Origin: Marinoscillum sp. 108
GTDB lineage: Bacteria > Bacteroidota > Bacteroidia > Cytophagales > Cyclobacteriaceae
Direction of reading: 5' to 3'
Length of the DNA stretch: 64,000 nucleotides
Assembly (NCBI RefSeq): GCF_902506655.1
Contig: NZ_LR734808.1
Span: 1,116,001 to 1,180,000, forward strand
Shown here: piece by piece, positions 16,717 through 27,100 of the stretch
Layout: the number at the start of each line of letters is the position of its first letter
Numbering within the stretch: position 1 is the first letter of the stretch
The notes under the pieces: model-generated
Seen by the model: only the letters and a program-made list of their open reading frames with translations
What the model was told of the DNA's origin: nothing
Databases searched by the model: none
Position numbers and translations under genes: made by a program

Positions 16717-17565
16717 ATGTCCATTTTTAAAGTCAACTCCTGGAAAGACCTGGCGCTCCACGCTTTCATCATCATTGGTTTGGGGGTTGTTTTCATCTTC
16801 ATTTTCTTTTTTATCTACCTTCCTATGAGCACCAATCACGGGGAGACCATCACTGTACCGGATGTACGCGGCATCACACTGGATGAGCTGGATGACTTCC
16901 TGGGAATGCGTGACCTTCGCTATGAAGTCACGGCAGATTCGGGATTTTCAGCCAATCTGCCCCCGCTGGCAGTATTGAAGCAATTTCCTCAGCCCAATGC
17001 CAAGGTGAAGGAAAACAGAAAAATCTATGTAACACTGAATGCCGAAAGGGCTCCACTGGTAAGAATGCCGAAACTTGTAAGCGGATCGGTAAAAAATGCT
17101 CAACTGGTACTCAAAACATACGACCTGGAACTGGGAGAAATTACCTATGTACCAGACCTGGCCCTTAATTATGTGCTGGAGCAAAGAACGGATGGGCGTG
17201 AGGTACTAGAGGGCGAGCGCATCCCAAAAGGCTCCATCATCGATCTTGTAGTGGGTGATGGGCTAGGAAAACAGTCGCTGGAATCGCCCAACCTGATCGG
17301 ACTGGATCTGGAAAGTGCTCAGTTTGCCATAGTCGGTTCCGGATTAAAAATAGGCGAAACTAAGTACGAGAAGGAAGGTGTGGCCGTTATAGAGACCGAA
17401 ATGGAAGACGGAACTTTCACCTACAAAGAACAAAAAGTATCTCCGGGAGCAGTATTCAAGCAAAGACCCAGCGCCGGGATACGCATGCGTCTGGGTCAGA
17501 TGGTAGATCTTTGGGTCTACAGTCCGGACTCGCTCAATACCAATCCTACCCTACTGGATCAATAG
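16717..17565 (+). CDS. Membrane-anchored PASTA-domain protein
   Basis: 282 residues. A short cytoplasmic start is followed by one transmembrane helix (about 11-33, HAFIIIGLGVVFIFIFFFIY), then three PASTA repeats outside (about 40-105, 108-178, 185-265), each with the VPD/MPKL/SPNLIG opening and the Gxxxxx-E-xS/P-G pattern. There is no kinase domain, unlike the Ser/Thr kinases of Gram-positives. PASTA domains bind peptidoglycan or lipid II, which fits its place after ddl. The stop codon shares a base with the GTG start of the next gene (TAGTG). Confidence 0.93.
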   Translation: MSIFKVNSWKDLALHAFIIIGLGVVFIFIFFFIYLPMSTNHGETITVPDVRGITLDELDDFLGMRDLRYEVTADSGFSANLPPLAVLKQFPQPNAKVKENRKIYVTLNAERAPLVRMPKLVSGSVKNAQLVLKTYDLELGEITYVPDLALNYVLEQRTDGREVLEGERIPKGSIIDLVVGDGLGKQSLESPNLIGLDLESAQFAIVGSGLKIGETKYEKEGVAVIETEMEDGTFTYKEQKVSPGAVFKQRPSAGIRMRLGQMVDLWVYSPDSLNTNPTLLDQ

Positions 17566-19409
17566 TGCGCATCTACCTATATAGCATCCTTTTCATACTG
17601 GCCAGTGCCGGTCAGGCTCAGTTTGCGATCAAGGGCATACAAAACTCCCATCATCGTCCACTCCGAACAACTGCCCCCGAATACCCGCGAACACTTCCGT
17701 TTTGGGATGATTTTTCCACCTCGGATGGCACACCAGATACGCTCCTGTGGATCACAGGTGGGGATGTTTTTGTGAATGCCACCCTGGGCCAAAATCCGCC
17801 CACTTATCGGGTGGCGACGTTTGATGGATTGAAAGGAAACGGCCTGGCGCACGACATAGCCAATGGCTTCAACGGGCCAGCAGACAGCCTTATTTCTCAG
17901 CCCATTGACCTCAGTCAAGTCAGTAATTTCAAAAAGACCACCGTCTATCTCAGCTTCTATTGGCAGGCCAAAGGCAATGGGGAGCTCCCTGACGAAAAGG
18001 ACTCCATTCGTGTACAGTTTACCACTGTGGATTCTCTATGGGTGACCCAGTGGGTACAGGTTGGAGGTCCAGAGAACGTATCCGATTACTTTCAGCAGGT
18101 GATCATCCCGGTTTCAGGTAATGAGTTTTTTCATGAGCGATTTCAGTTCAAGTTTCAGGCATTCAGCAGCCTGAAAGGCCCTTTTGACACCTGGCACATT
18201 GATTATGTCTACCTCAATCAGGACAGACATGAAAACGATCTTTCACATTTCGACAGAAGTCTGTCGGGAAGTCCCTCGCCCCTGTTTTCGCCCTACTACG
18301 AAGTTCCCGCAGATCATTTCTTTAGAGACCCGGCCAAATACCTGAGTGTACAAAGTGTACTGGCTACCAACCTGGATGCAGAAACGGCCGTGGGCCATCC
18401 GCTGGATTACTATTATCAACTGGAAAACCTTACCACAGGTGAAGTTTATGACTTATCATCTATGGGAAACGGGGGCCTTGGTGGTCTCGATCCGCTGGAA
18501 TACAGAAACATCCTGGGACCTTCTGATATCGACATTGAGGCTTACAATACCCCGCTGGACTCTCAGGTGATCATGTCCACGTTTTATTACGAAACCGGCG
18601 ACAAGAACCTGTTTGAAGTAGTAAATGGAGTAGACACGGTGTTTCTGCCTGTCAATCTGAAAGTGAATGACACCATACGCACCCGCTATACGCTGCATAA
18701 TCACTATGCCTATGATGATGGTACTGCAGAATTCTCCGCTGCCATCAACCTGCTAAAGGGGCAGGTAGCTGTTAAATTTGCTCTGGAAGCAGCTGACACG
18801 CTTACACATGTGGATATCTACTTTCCTAACATTGCACCTGACCCATCCGGAAGCTCCGTGGACATCCTGGTTTGGGATCGCCTGGACGATGCCAGGATAC
18901 TTTCCAGACAACCCTATACAATCCAAAGTCCAACCGGACTCAACCAATTTACCCGAATCAAACTCAGCCAGCCGGTACTCACCAGAGATACTGTATATGT
19001 GGGCTATCAGCAGTTTACGGACAATTACCTGGGTGTGGGATTTGATAGGAATAATGCCATTGCCAGCAACAATATCTACACCAACGTAACGGGTGTTTGG
19101 GAGCAGAATACCCGACTTAGCGGAGTACTCATGATTCGGCCCGTATTTGAGTTTGATTCCACTTTTATCCTCAGTACCCCCGGTACTCCACTCCCTGCGA
19201 TCACGGCCTATCCCAATCCCTGCAAGGGCACCCTAAGCATCAATGGGAACTTCGATCAACTAACTGTTTTTAATCTTTCAGGCCAGACGGTCTATTCATC
19301 TGATAAGCGGTCATCTTATGATCTTTCATTTTTGGAGGATGGGATATATTTGCTAAAAATAAACAGCAACAATTCCATTACTACCCAAAAACTGATCATC
19401 AGGAAATGA
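17565..19409 (+). CDS. Large secreted protein with T9SS type A sorting domain, function unknown
   Basis: 614 residues from the GTG at 17565, which overlaps the PASTA stop by one base. I prefer it to the ATG at 17511 because it leads directly into a signal peptide (RIYLYSILFILASAGQAQF), while the longer form puts a polar stretch in front. The middle has beta-rich, jelly-roll-like sequence (LPFWDDFSTSDGTPD, VYLSFYWQAKGNGELPDEKD, FDTWHIDYVYLN), a MAM-like layout. The end is a T9SS C-terminal domain (AYPNPCKGTLSI, FNLSGQTVYS, GIYLLKI, ending KLIIRK). No enzyme motif was recognised. A stop-start overlap with the following rhodanese gene (ATGA) points to one transcript. Confidence 0.85.
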   Translation: MRIYLYSILFILASAGQAQFAIKGIQNSHHRPLRTTAPEYPRTLPFWDDFSTSDGTPDTLLWITGGDVFVNATLGQNPPTYRVATFDGLKGNGLAHDIANGFNGPADSLISQPIDLSQVSNFKKTTVYLSFYWQAKGNGELPDEKDSIRVQFTTVDSLWVTQWVQVGGPENVSDYFQQVIIPVSGNEFFHERFQFKFQAFSSLKGPFDTWHIDYVYLNQDRHENDLSHFDRSLSGSPSPLFSPYYEVPADHFFRDPAKYLSVQSVLATNLDAETAVGHPLDYYYQLENLTTGEVYDLSSMGNGGLGGLDPLEYRNILGPSDIDIEAYNTPLDSQVIMSTFYYETGDKNLFEVVNGVDTVFLPVNLKVNDTIRTRYTLHNHYAYDDGTAEFSAAINLLKGQVAVKFALEAADTLTHVDIYFPNIAPDPSGSSVDILVWDRLDDARILSRQPYTIQSPTGLNQFTRIKLSQPVLTRDTVYVGYQQFTDNYLGVGFDRNNAIASNNIYTNVTGVWEQNTRLSGVLMIRPVFEFDSTFILSTPGTPLPAITAYPNPCKGTLSINGNFDQLTVFNLSGQTVYSSDKRSSYDLSFLEDGIYLLKINSNNSITTQKLIIRK

Positions 19410-19708
19410 ATGACATTACCCCGGAAGAATTAAAATCGAGACTCGAAAAGGGTGAAACCCTACCCCTATTCGATGTGCGAGAGGATTGGGAATACGACGA
19501 ATCCAATATTGGTGCCGAGCTTCTGCCTCTTGCGAGTATACCCCTCAGGCTCAAAGAGCTGGAACCGCTGAAGACGAAAGAAGTGATCGTGCACTGCAAA
19601 AGCGGATCCAGAAGTCATCAGGCAAAAAAATACCTCTCCAAACAGGGCTTCAGACAGGTGAGATCACTCATCGGAGGCATAGAAGCATACCTAAACAACC
19701 AAAAATGA
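19406..19708 (+). CDS. Single-domain rhodanese-like sulfurtransferase
   Basis: 100 residues, one rhodanese domain (PLFDVREDWEYDESNIGAELLP and the active-site loop VHCKSGSRSHQAKKYL). The catalytic Cys with its CKSGSR loop is intact, so it can probably carry a persulfide in the cytoplasm; there is no signal peptide. It overlaps the gene before it and the gene after it by ATGA junctions (19406-19409 and 19705-19708), so it is translationally coupled on both sides, an odd position between two secreted proteins. Confidence 0.93.
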   Translation: MNDITPEELKSRLEKGETLPLFDVREDWEYDESNIGAELLPLASIPLRLKELEPLKTKEVIVHCKSGSRSHQAKKYLSKQGFRQVRSLIGGIEAYLNNQK

Positions 19709-21702
19709 AGAACTTATTGATCGTAACATTGATAGCGGCAAGCTCCTCGGCCTATGCACAGTTTCCTTGTGAAAACGGCATGTCAGACGGCACCTACCCC
19801 TGCAATCAAATCACACTGATGGGCCATCTGGCACCAGAGGAAATAGATGCTGTAGAGCATCATGGAAATTACCTCAATGACATTTGGGGGTGGACAGACG
19901 CTGAGTCCGGGAGTGAATATGCACTGGTTGGCCTGGTGGACGGAGTAGCTTTTGTGGATGTGACCGTGCCTACCAACCCTGTATACTTAGGCAAGTTACA
20001 GGAGAGTGCCACCTCCAATGGACGAGTGAGCAGAATTGGAGATGTGCAACATGGAAAATCGAGCTGGCGTGACATCAAAACTTTCAAAAATCACGCCTTC
20101 ATAGTCAGCGACGTAAATGGAGCGCATGGCATGCAGGTATTGGACCTGACCAAACTCAGGGGACTGGATGGCAGCACCACCGTAAAATTCAAAGCTGATG
20201 CCCAGTATGAAGAATTCGGATCTGCGCATAACATTGTGATCAACGAGGAAACCGGTTTTGCCTATGTAGTCGGGGTATCTGATGGTGGCACAAAATGCAG
20301 CGGCGGCCTGCATGTCATTGACATCAACGACCCCAAGAATCCTGCATTTGTGGCTTGCTTTAGCACTGATGGATATACCCATGATGCCCAATGTGTCATT
20401 TACCAGGGACCAGACGCTGACTATCAGGGTCAGGAAATATGCTTCAACTCCAACGAAGACACTTTTACCATTGTGAATGTGGATGACAAGGACAACATGT
20501 CAATGATCAGCCGCACCGGATATGATCAGGTTTCTTATACTCACCAGGGATGGCTCTCAGAGGATCATCGCTTTTTCCTATCAAATGACGAGTTAGATGA
20601 AAATGCTTTTGGGTTCAACCCACGCACACTCATCTGGAATATAGAAGATCTGGATGCGCCGGTGCTTATTGGTGAATATTATAACAATGCGGCGGCCATA
20701 GACCACAACCTGTATACCCACAATGGACTGGCTTTTGAATCCAATTATTTCAGTGGCCTGAGGGTACTGGATTTAGCCCAGGTGGCTGATGGCAAACTCA
20801 GAGAACGAGCATTCTTTGACACGTACCCAGACGCTGATGCCATTGAATTTGGCGGTACCTGGAGCAATTACCCCTATTTCGAAAGTGGCACAATCATCGT
20901 ATCCGACATGAACAACGGACTGTTTGTCTTACAGCTCGATTTGGAGGAGGACATCATAGCCACTCACCCTGCCGATATGGAAGGGTGTGAGAATGAAGAA
21001 CTCTCATTTGTGGTGGCCGCAACAGGCACTACCAACTCCTATCAATGGCAGCGGTTTGACGGTAAGACATATGTCAACCTCACGAACAACGATCAAGTGA
21101 GTGGCGCTCAAACCAATGAGCTAAAAATCATGGCTCAAAATAACTACCAGGGAGATATTCTGAGATGTAAAATCACGGAGACCAATGGTACCATTCACTA
21201 CACTTTTCCTACCTCTTATGAGATCAAGGGAGAACCTCTGGAGGTAGCGTTCAGCTTTGAGGAGACCACACCGGGTTCCGTGCAGTTCACCAATGAGAGT
21301 ACTGGCGCCCAATCCTACTCCTGGGATTTTGGGGATGGTAGCACCTCCGATGAGGAGAACCCGATTCATACATTCGAATATGGAGTCTTTAATGTAACCC
21401 TCACTGTGACCAACGAGTGTGAAACAGCTGAGCTGACCAAGGAGACCTTTGTGGTAACAGGACTGGATGATGAATCAAAGTATTTCAATGTATTCCCAAA
21501 CCCCTCCTCAGACCTGGTCAATGTTTTCAGTCAGGAGAGCGGAATGCTGGAGATCCGGGATACGTCTGGTAAACTCACACATGAGCAAACTATTACACGT
21601 GGCGCTCATGCTATTGGACTCAATCACTTGCGAAAAGGGATTTACTTTATTTCCATCCGTACACCAGAAACCTTTGTGGTGAAGAAGCTCATCATTCAGT
21701 AA
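19705..21702 (+). CDS. Choice-of-anchor B family secreted protein with PKD and T9SS sorting domains
   Basis: 665 residues from ATG 19705, which overlaps the rhodanese stop (ATGA). A longer frame from 19486 is rejected because it lies inside the rhodanese gene and buries the signal peptide (MKNLLIVTLIAASSSAYAQF). Residues about 20-400 hold LVIVD-type beta-propeller repeats with the choice-of-anchor B pattern (NDIWGWTDAESGSEYALVG, GVAFVDVTVPTNPVYLG, THQGWLSEDHRFFLSNDE). An Ig-like part (about 410-505) and a PKD domain (YSWDFGDGSTSDEENPIHTF) follow, then a T9SS sorting domain (FNVFPNPSSDLVNV, GIYFISI, KKLIIQ). Role unknown; surface location expected. It converges with the M50 gene, overlapping by 11 nt. 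Confidence 0.88.
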   Translation: MKNLLIVTLIAASSSAYAQFPCENGMSDGTYPCNQITLMGHLAPEEIDAVEHHGNYLNDIWGWTDAESGSEYALVGLVDGVAFVDVTVPTNPVYLGKLQESATSNGRVSRIGDVQHGKSSWRDIKTFKNHAFIVSDVNGAHGMQVLDLTKLRGLDGSTTVKFKADAQYEEFGSAHNIVINEETGFAYVVGVSDGGTKCSGGLHVIDINDPKNPAFVACFSTDGYTHDAQCVIYQGPDADYQGQEICFNSNEDTFTIVNVDDKDNMSMISRTGYDQVSYTHQGWLSEDHRFFLSNDELDENAFGFNPRTLIWNIEDLDAPVLIGEYYNNAAAIDHNLYTHNGLAFESNYFSGLRVLDLAQVADGKLRERAFFDTYPDADAIEFGGTWSNYPYFESGTIIVSDMNNGLFVLQLDLEEDIIATHPADMEGCENEELSFVVAATGTTNSYQWQRFDGKTYVNLTNNDQVSGAQTNELKIMAQNNYQGDILRCKITETNGTIHYTFPTSYEIKGEPLEVAFSFEETTPGSVQFTNESTGAQSYSWDFGDGSTSDEENPIHTFEYGVFNVTLTVTNECETAELTKETFVVTGLDDESKYFNVFPNPSSDLVNVFSQESGMLEIRDTSGKLTHEQTITRGAHAIGLNHLRKGIYFISIRTPETFVVKKLIIQ

Positions 21703-22864
21703 TCAACTCTGGTATATCCAATATAAAGGGCTGGGGGCTAAAGCATAATATGAAAATGATCAGTGCTACCCAGCCCAATAATTTCCTTTCTGTAGAGAGG
21801 GGCGTATTGTCAAGCACCGGAGGATGTACTACCCCCATAAATCTGCCCAGGAGCAAGCCAAACAAAAGCCAGCCACTATAGCCTTCCCACTGAAAGAGGT
21901 AATGCACAATAAACTGCGCAGAAAACATAATGGCCGCAAACATCCACCGATCCTGCCTGCTCTTAAACATGCTGGCAGAGCAGATAAATAGAAAATATAA
22001 ATAGGCCCCTATCAAGATCAGAAAGTGTAAGGAACTCTCCAGTCCTACATCGGCCATATCCTGAATACTAATCAGCCCAAGACCTGCATAAAACAAGAAG
22101 ATGGAAAACAAGACCTTCGACACTTTTTCATGCCGCCTGGCCCCTATCAGGCCGAACAGAATATGTCCACCATCCAGCTGACCAATAGGTAGCAAGTTGA
22201 GTGCCGTAAAGAACAGTGCCAGGTAGCCCGCCAGTAACAGGGGATAGTGGATAATCTCATTGTCATGAGGCATCCTGGCCGGGTCCGCTACATATTCCTC
22301 AAAGAGCCAAAAAATAGCATTGGAGCCAAACCGAAATGAGGCTGTGCTGTCATTGTCATACACATGATCGGCATAGTCCAGTCCATACTGCTCATACTCC
22401 GGATGCACCTGATAGATGTACTCTGGCTCAGGCAGATTGGCAAAACCATACCAAATCACCCCAATGGCAATCACAAAACCAGCCAGCGGACCAGAAATCC
22501 CCACATCAAAATAATGTTTCAGGCTATAAATATGATCCTTGATTCGAATAAATGCGCCCATGGTTCCAAAAGATGGGGAGAGAATAAAACCCAGCCACAT
22601 GGGGATGTAGTATGGGAGCGTAACCCGAATATTGTGATGGCGTGCCGTAAAGTAGTGGCCAAACTCGTGAAACGTGAGGATCAGCAGAAACGGGATGGAA
22701 AACTGAAAGCCACCCATGAATTCGTCCCAGGTCATCAATAAATCCTCGTCCACCCACAGTACATATTTGGAGTACATCCACTCGGCGCCAGCCAGTGTGG
22801 TGGTGATGATCGTCAGTAAAAAAAGCCCAATATGAATGAGAAGCTGCTTGTGTTTTTTAATCAT
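21692..22864 (-). CDS. Site-2-protease family (M50) multipass membrane metalloprotease
   Basis: 390 residues from the ATG at 22864. I prefer it to the in-frame start at 22921, which lies well inside the HAD gene; 22864 gives MIKKHKQLLIHIGLFLL and an 8-nt overlap (ATGATTAA) with the HAD stop. Motifs: HEFGHYFTARHHN (zinc HExxH, first helix) and NLLPIGQLDGGH (the third zinc ligand Asp in LDG). Six or more hydrophobic segments. Such enzymes cut transmembrane helices or act as housekeeping proteases; there is no PDZ domain, so it is not an RseP ortholog. The substrate is unknown. Confidence 0.9.
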   Translation of the reverse strand: MIKKHKQLLIHIGLFLLTIITTTLAGAEWMYSKYVLWVDEDLLMTWDEFMGGFQFSIPFLLILTFHEFGHYFTARHHNIRVTLPYYIPMWLGFILSPSFGTMGAFIRIKDHIYSLKHYFDVGISGPLAGFVIAIGVIWYGFANLPEPEYIYQVHPEYEQYGLDYADHVYDNDSTASFRFGSNAIFWLFEEYVADPARMPHDNEIIHYPLLLAGYLALFFTALNLLPIGQLDGGHILFGLIGARRHEKVSKVLFSIFLFYAGLGLISIQDMADVGLESSLHFLILIGAYLYFLFICSASMFKSRQDRWMFAAIMFSAQFIVHYLFQWEGYSGWLLFGLLLGRFMGVVHPPVLDNTPLSTERKLLGWVALIIFILCFSPQPFILDIPELITE

Positions 22865-23486
22865 GAATGAGAATTTCGAATATCTGATCGGGGAACTGTA
22901 CCTGCTCTGCATTGATACCAACTCCTCTGGCTGCTTCTATGTTTTCTATTTTATCATCCAGAAAAAGTGACCGCTTCGGATCAAAACCCTGATCTTCTAT
23001 GATGAACTCGTAAATGTCGGCATTGGGCTTCCGGTAGCCAATCAAATGCGAATAGTAAGCCGTATGGGAAAAGTCCTTCATTGGCTTGCCTGCCAGGCTT
23101 ATCACCATGGAGTCGAAGTATCGTTCGTGCATGGCGTTGGTGTTGCTGAGGATGAGTACCCGGTGAGTTTCCATGAGCTTCTGCATCAGCTCCAGGCGAC
23201 CGGACGATATTCCTTTAATCATCAGGTTCCAGGCATACTCAAAGTCTGAGAGGGAAATCTGAGAATCAAAAAGCTGATTGATCTCATCGACAAACTGAGC
23301 ATCGTCGATCTGGCCTGTTTCGTAGCGGTACAAATACGGGGAACCTACAATCAGCTCCCTCAGGTCCTTGCCACGACCGCTGGTCAGGCGGGAAAACTCC
23401 TCAATCACGGCCTGTGGGTCCAGGTCTACAATGACCTCCCCCAGGTCGAAAATAATTGTATCAATTTCTGATAGTCTCTTTGGCAC
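22857..23486 (-). CDS. HAD-IA family phosphatase, YihX-like
   Basis: 209 residues. Motif I IIFDLGEVIVDLD has the nucleophile Asp with DxG in place of DxD, as in YihX-type sugar phosphatases. Motif II is ILSNTNAMH; motif III/IV is K in YRKPNADIYEF with FLDDKIENIEAA. A helical cap lies at about 20-90. It probably removes phosphate from a small sugar phosphate in the cytoplasm; the substrate is not readable. It is first in a two-gene operon with the M50 protease and about 143 nt upstream of (divergent from) the tRNA. Confidence 0.9.
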   Translation of the reverse strand: MPKRLSEIDTIIFDLGEVIVDLDPQAVIEEFSRLTSGRGKDLRELIVGSPYLYRYETGQIDDAQFVDEINQLFDSQISLSDFEYAWNLMIKGISSGRLELMQKLMETHRVLILSNTNAMHERYFDSMVISLAGKPMKDFSHTAYYSHLIGYRKPNADIYEFIIEDQGFDPKRSLFLDDKIENIEAARGVGINAEQVQFPDQIFEILIHD

Positions 23487-23629
23487 TTCGTTGTTTAATT
23501 AGCGGCAAATATCTAATATTGCACCTCCAAAACAAAGACAGTCGTAAGGCTGTTTTTTGTTACAGTGCATCGAGCCGAAAGCGAGAAAGTGCTGGTTCGA
23601 GCTGACATCTCGAATAGAAAAAAACTGTA

Positions 23630-23703
23630 GGGCCTATAGCTCAGTTGGTTAGAGCACCTGACTCATAATCAGGTGGTCCCTGGTTCGAGCCCAGGTGGGC
23701 CCA
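23630..23703 (+). tRNA. tRNA with CAU anticodon (elongator Met or lysidine-modified Ile2)
   Basis: 74 nt with a full cloverleaf: acceptor GGGCCTA pairing with TGGGCCC, D arm AGCTCAGTTGGTTAGAGC, anticodon arm CCTGA-CTCATAA-TCAGG, T arm CCTGG-TTCGAGC-CCAGG, discriminator A; CCA is not encoded. It is not an initiator, because position 1 pairs with 72. Met and Ile2 cannot be told apart without identity-element scoring; the GGGCCTA acceptor resembles Ile tRNAs. Confidence 0.95.
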
Positions 23704-23863
23704 CAAACCTTAACCTCCGTCAGTTTTGACGGAGGTTTTTTTTATGGCTAAAAATTGGCCCATAAGCCTAACACAACCAAAAGATTTGCGCGTTTCGCTT
23801 TCCTGAATACACCTGACCCGATTTACTCCATTGTACCTGTCATGGCTAGCCTGGTGAACCATC
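23686..23863 (+). repeat. Direct repeat copy 1: tRNA 3' end, terminator and downstream DNA
   Basis: From the T loop of the tRNA (23686) onward, the sequence recurs at 30007. The first 75 bases (to 23760) are identical apart from one T in the poly-T run, and about 100 further bases are mostly conserved. Weaker similarity resumes at the GCGACGGACAAATACC motif (from 23897 here, 30269 in copy 2). Confidence 0.9.
23712..23743 (+). terminator. Intrinsic terminator of the CAU tRNA
   Basis: An 11-bp perfect stem, AACCTCCGTCA (23712-23722) with TGACGGAGGTT (23727-23737), a GTTT loop and a run of eight T. It starts 8 nt after the tRNA. Confidence 0.92.
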
Positions 23864-24175
23864 AACTCAGTTCATTCCGGTTTTGGGCGGAACGTAGCGA
23901 CGGACAAATACCCGAATATCGGATCAAGCACAGAGATTACTTGATCCGAAAAGTTTGCCGAGACTAAGTCACTACGTAGTAAAGGGGACGGTAAGGTGTA
24001 AGCTCTATGTAGAAACACATTATAATCTCATTTTGGAAACAACAATCGTGCAGAGTATTTAGAGCGACCATGAGTTGCTGCTAACCTCATTTTTAAAAAT
24101 TACACCGTTTTTTAGAATACTTGACTTTCTACCTATTGCGCAGCCTACTATATTTGTTGGGAACTAAGAATCGAA

Positions 24176-27100
24176 ATGTCAATAAAAGCTACCGTCAGCA
24201 TCCTGTTTTTTTTCATTGGTCTTCATTTTTTGGTCGCGCAGGAATGGATCGAAACTGATATTGTAGCTCCAGACCTACATCCTGATTTAGTCGCTGATTT
24301 CGCTAATAACATGATCGTTTACAAAGACTTCCTTTTAGTAAGTGCTCCCCGAGCGCTAAATGGAAAGTATAGTAGCGGGTCGGCAGCTCTTTATGAGTAC
24401 CAGAGTGGGCGTTGGATACAGAAAACAAGGTTATACTCAGAGGAGTTATACTCAGAGGATTCTTACATCCGAGGATTTTCTCTTGGAATGGCAATGAATG
24501 ATTCAATCATCGTGATTGGAGCACCTGAGTCAAATCTTAATGATCTCCATATGGTGGGTACGGTGCACGTGTTTACCCGCTCCTCCAACGATTGGTCTGC
24601 TTTTAAACAATATACCATTTATCCTTCAGATACAATTTCGTCAAGGAGATTCGGAGCGTCTTTACATCTTGAAGGTATGAAGTTATTTGTTAGCTCAGGT
24701 GCTCATGGGAACGTTTTTGTATATGAACTTGGAGCATCCGAAGCGATCCTGAAAGCTTCTTTAAGAAGCTCATTGAGTCTAAATATTGTATGGGGAAATT
24801 CACGCCAATTTGGTCAATCCATAAAGGCAAATAAAAACTACCTGTTCGTTTCCGCCCCCGGGGATGAAATGGGAGAATGCCCTGATGGAGGTGGTATATA
24901 CGTATATGATAAAAATAATGATTGGGAAGGTAAGATTGAACAGGACTATGCCCTCTTTCATGATTGCGAGGAGATCCGGTTCGCGCTTGGTACCCATTTC
25001 GATGTAAATGAGAAATATTTAATCAGCTATGTGAGGGATTTATATAACGGGGAAAAGTTGGATGTTTTGGTTTATGATCTTTCAGAATTAACAACGGGTG
25101 ATCCTAATCAGCCCTCTAACATATATTCAATACCGCTCGAAAAGCCTTTTTCAGTGGTAGAAATTAAATTTCTCTCTACGAATCAGTTTCTCATGACGTA
25201 TGACAACGATGATCGTTATAAGACCCTTAATTTCTTTATTAATGACGAAGGTCGTATAGAACTGATCGGGGAAGTAACCACTCAAATTACAAATCCCTTA
25301 TTTGGACAAAAGATTGAAGTACACAATCAACAGATTTTGAATGGCTCTCAAAACAAAATATTGGTTTATGAAAAACCTGAAATCAATCAGAATCCACCTT
25401 TGGCAATAGTTGATACAATAACTACACCCTACTACACAACGGTAAACACGAACTTTGGAAGAGTAATTGCTCAAAGTGACAGTTATGTCTTTGCTGGATC
25501 TCCCTATGAAGGTGATGTTTTCTCAAACCAGGGCATGGTATATATCTATAAAATACTTGGCGATTCACTTTCACTAATACGAAAACTTCACCCTCCAAAC
25601 CCAGTAAGCAATGGGATATTTGGTTACTCCATTGATGTCCACGAAAATCATCTTTCAGTAGGTGCTCCTGGCTCAGGTGGCAATGATGGGGTCTACATGT
25701 ATACCTATGAGGATACAGAACTTAAGTGGGAAGGCAGCCTTAGAACGGAACTAATTAAACCCGAAACCTCAACTGAGGGTGAAGTCTTCGGTAATTCTGT
25801 GGATCTCCACCATAATGAAATGATAATGGTTGGATTTCTGGGTCATAACTCCCCATCTTATGAGCGTACTACTGTCATTTATCATTTGGAGAACGGGCGT
25901 TGGGTTGAAAAATACAAGACTCAGATTGCCTCGAGAGGAGGTGGAGAGGTGGGTGCTGATATCTACGGAAACTATGCGGTAAGTTCGGGAAGTTCGGGAG
26001 CTGACTTGCATGTGTTTAAAAGAAATGGAGATAATTGGAAAATTGTCAAGGAACTGTCTAACTCAACTGATTTTTATTGTGCTCCTAGTTTATTACAGAT
26101 CAATGAACGCTTCCTATATGCTCCCGCTACCTACTCAAAAGACCTGAGAATCTACAATTTGCTTAATATTCATGACGGTGTCCCTGAAATCATGGTCAAT
26201 ACTCCTTTTCAAATAGAGCCATGGGACAATTCATTTGACATTAACTCGGATGTATTGGCAATTGGCAATCATAACAGAGATATTATTTACTTGTATTCAT
26301 ATGACGGATTGGGATACACATTAGCCGATTCCATCGTCAAGAATGAAATGATGGATTTTGGATATGGTGTTTCACTGCGTGAGAACACCTTGATTGCTGG
26401 CGCTCCAAACAAGAACCTCCCAACCGGTAATTGGTCCGGTCAATTATCCTTATATAAACGTTCAAATAGTATTCCCGATACGCCAATAACCGTAGATTCA
26501 ATACATGGTGTTTCAGATTACTATGGCATAGGGGATACACTTCTGATTTATGTTGCATTTACAGATACAGTGTTTGCCGAAAATGACCCTTTCTTAATAC
26601 TGGGGGATAACAATGAAATGAAAGCTTCCTATAAATCAGGGTCCGGAAGTTCGATTCTGACCTTTGAACTGGTAGTCGAAGAAGGTATCAAAATGGACCC
26701 ATTGGAAATAAATAATTCATTCGCCATGCTGCATCATGGGAAAATATACAACTTAAATAATCCAGTAAATAGAATTCTGCCGGATCCATATTCCCAGAAT
26801 TCTCTCTCAATATCCAAAATTATAGTTGACGGAGTTTCACCTGTACCAGAACTGATCTCAGTTGGTACAGCAGTAAATGGCATTTTTGAAATTGTTATCT
26901 CTTTCCATGAGCCGATTGAGGGGTTTGATGAAAGTGATCTGGTAGTAGAGAATGCAGAAATTCAAGAAATTGAAATGATCGGTGACTCGGCTAAATTAGT
27001 GGTACTTCCCGGAGCAGAGGGAGAAATGCAATTCTGGATTAGACCAGATTCATATTTTGATCTCTCTGGAAACAGTAATTTGGGTAGCGACACACTAAAG

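Noticed and set aside
17511-17564. ATG start at 17511 for the T9SS protein
   Set aside because: It lies inside the PASTA gene and puts a polar segment before the signal peptide; GTG 17565 fits better.
19486-19704. Longer start for the choice-of-anchor B protein
   Set aside because: It lies within the rhodanese gene; the ATG at 19705 gives a signal peptide and an ATGA overlap.
23755-23967. 70-codon frame after the tRNA terminator
   Set aside because: It falls in the duplicated non-coding segment, and the second copy does not keep the frame.
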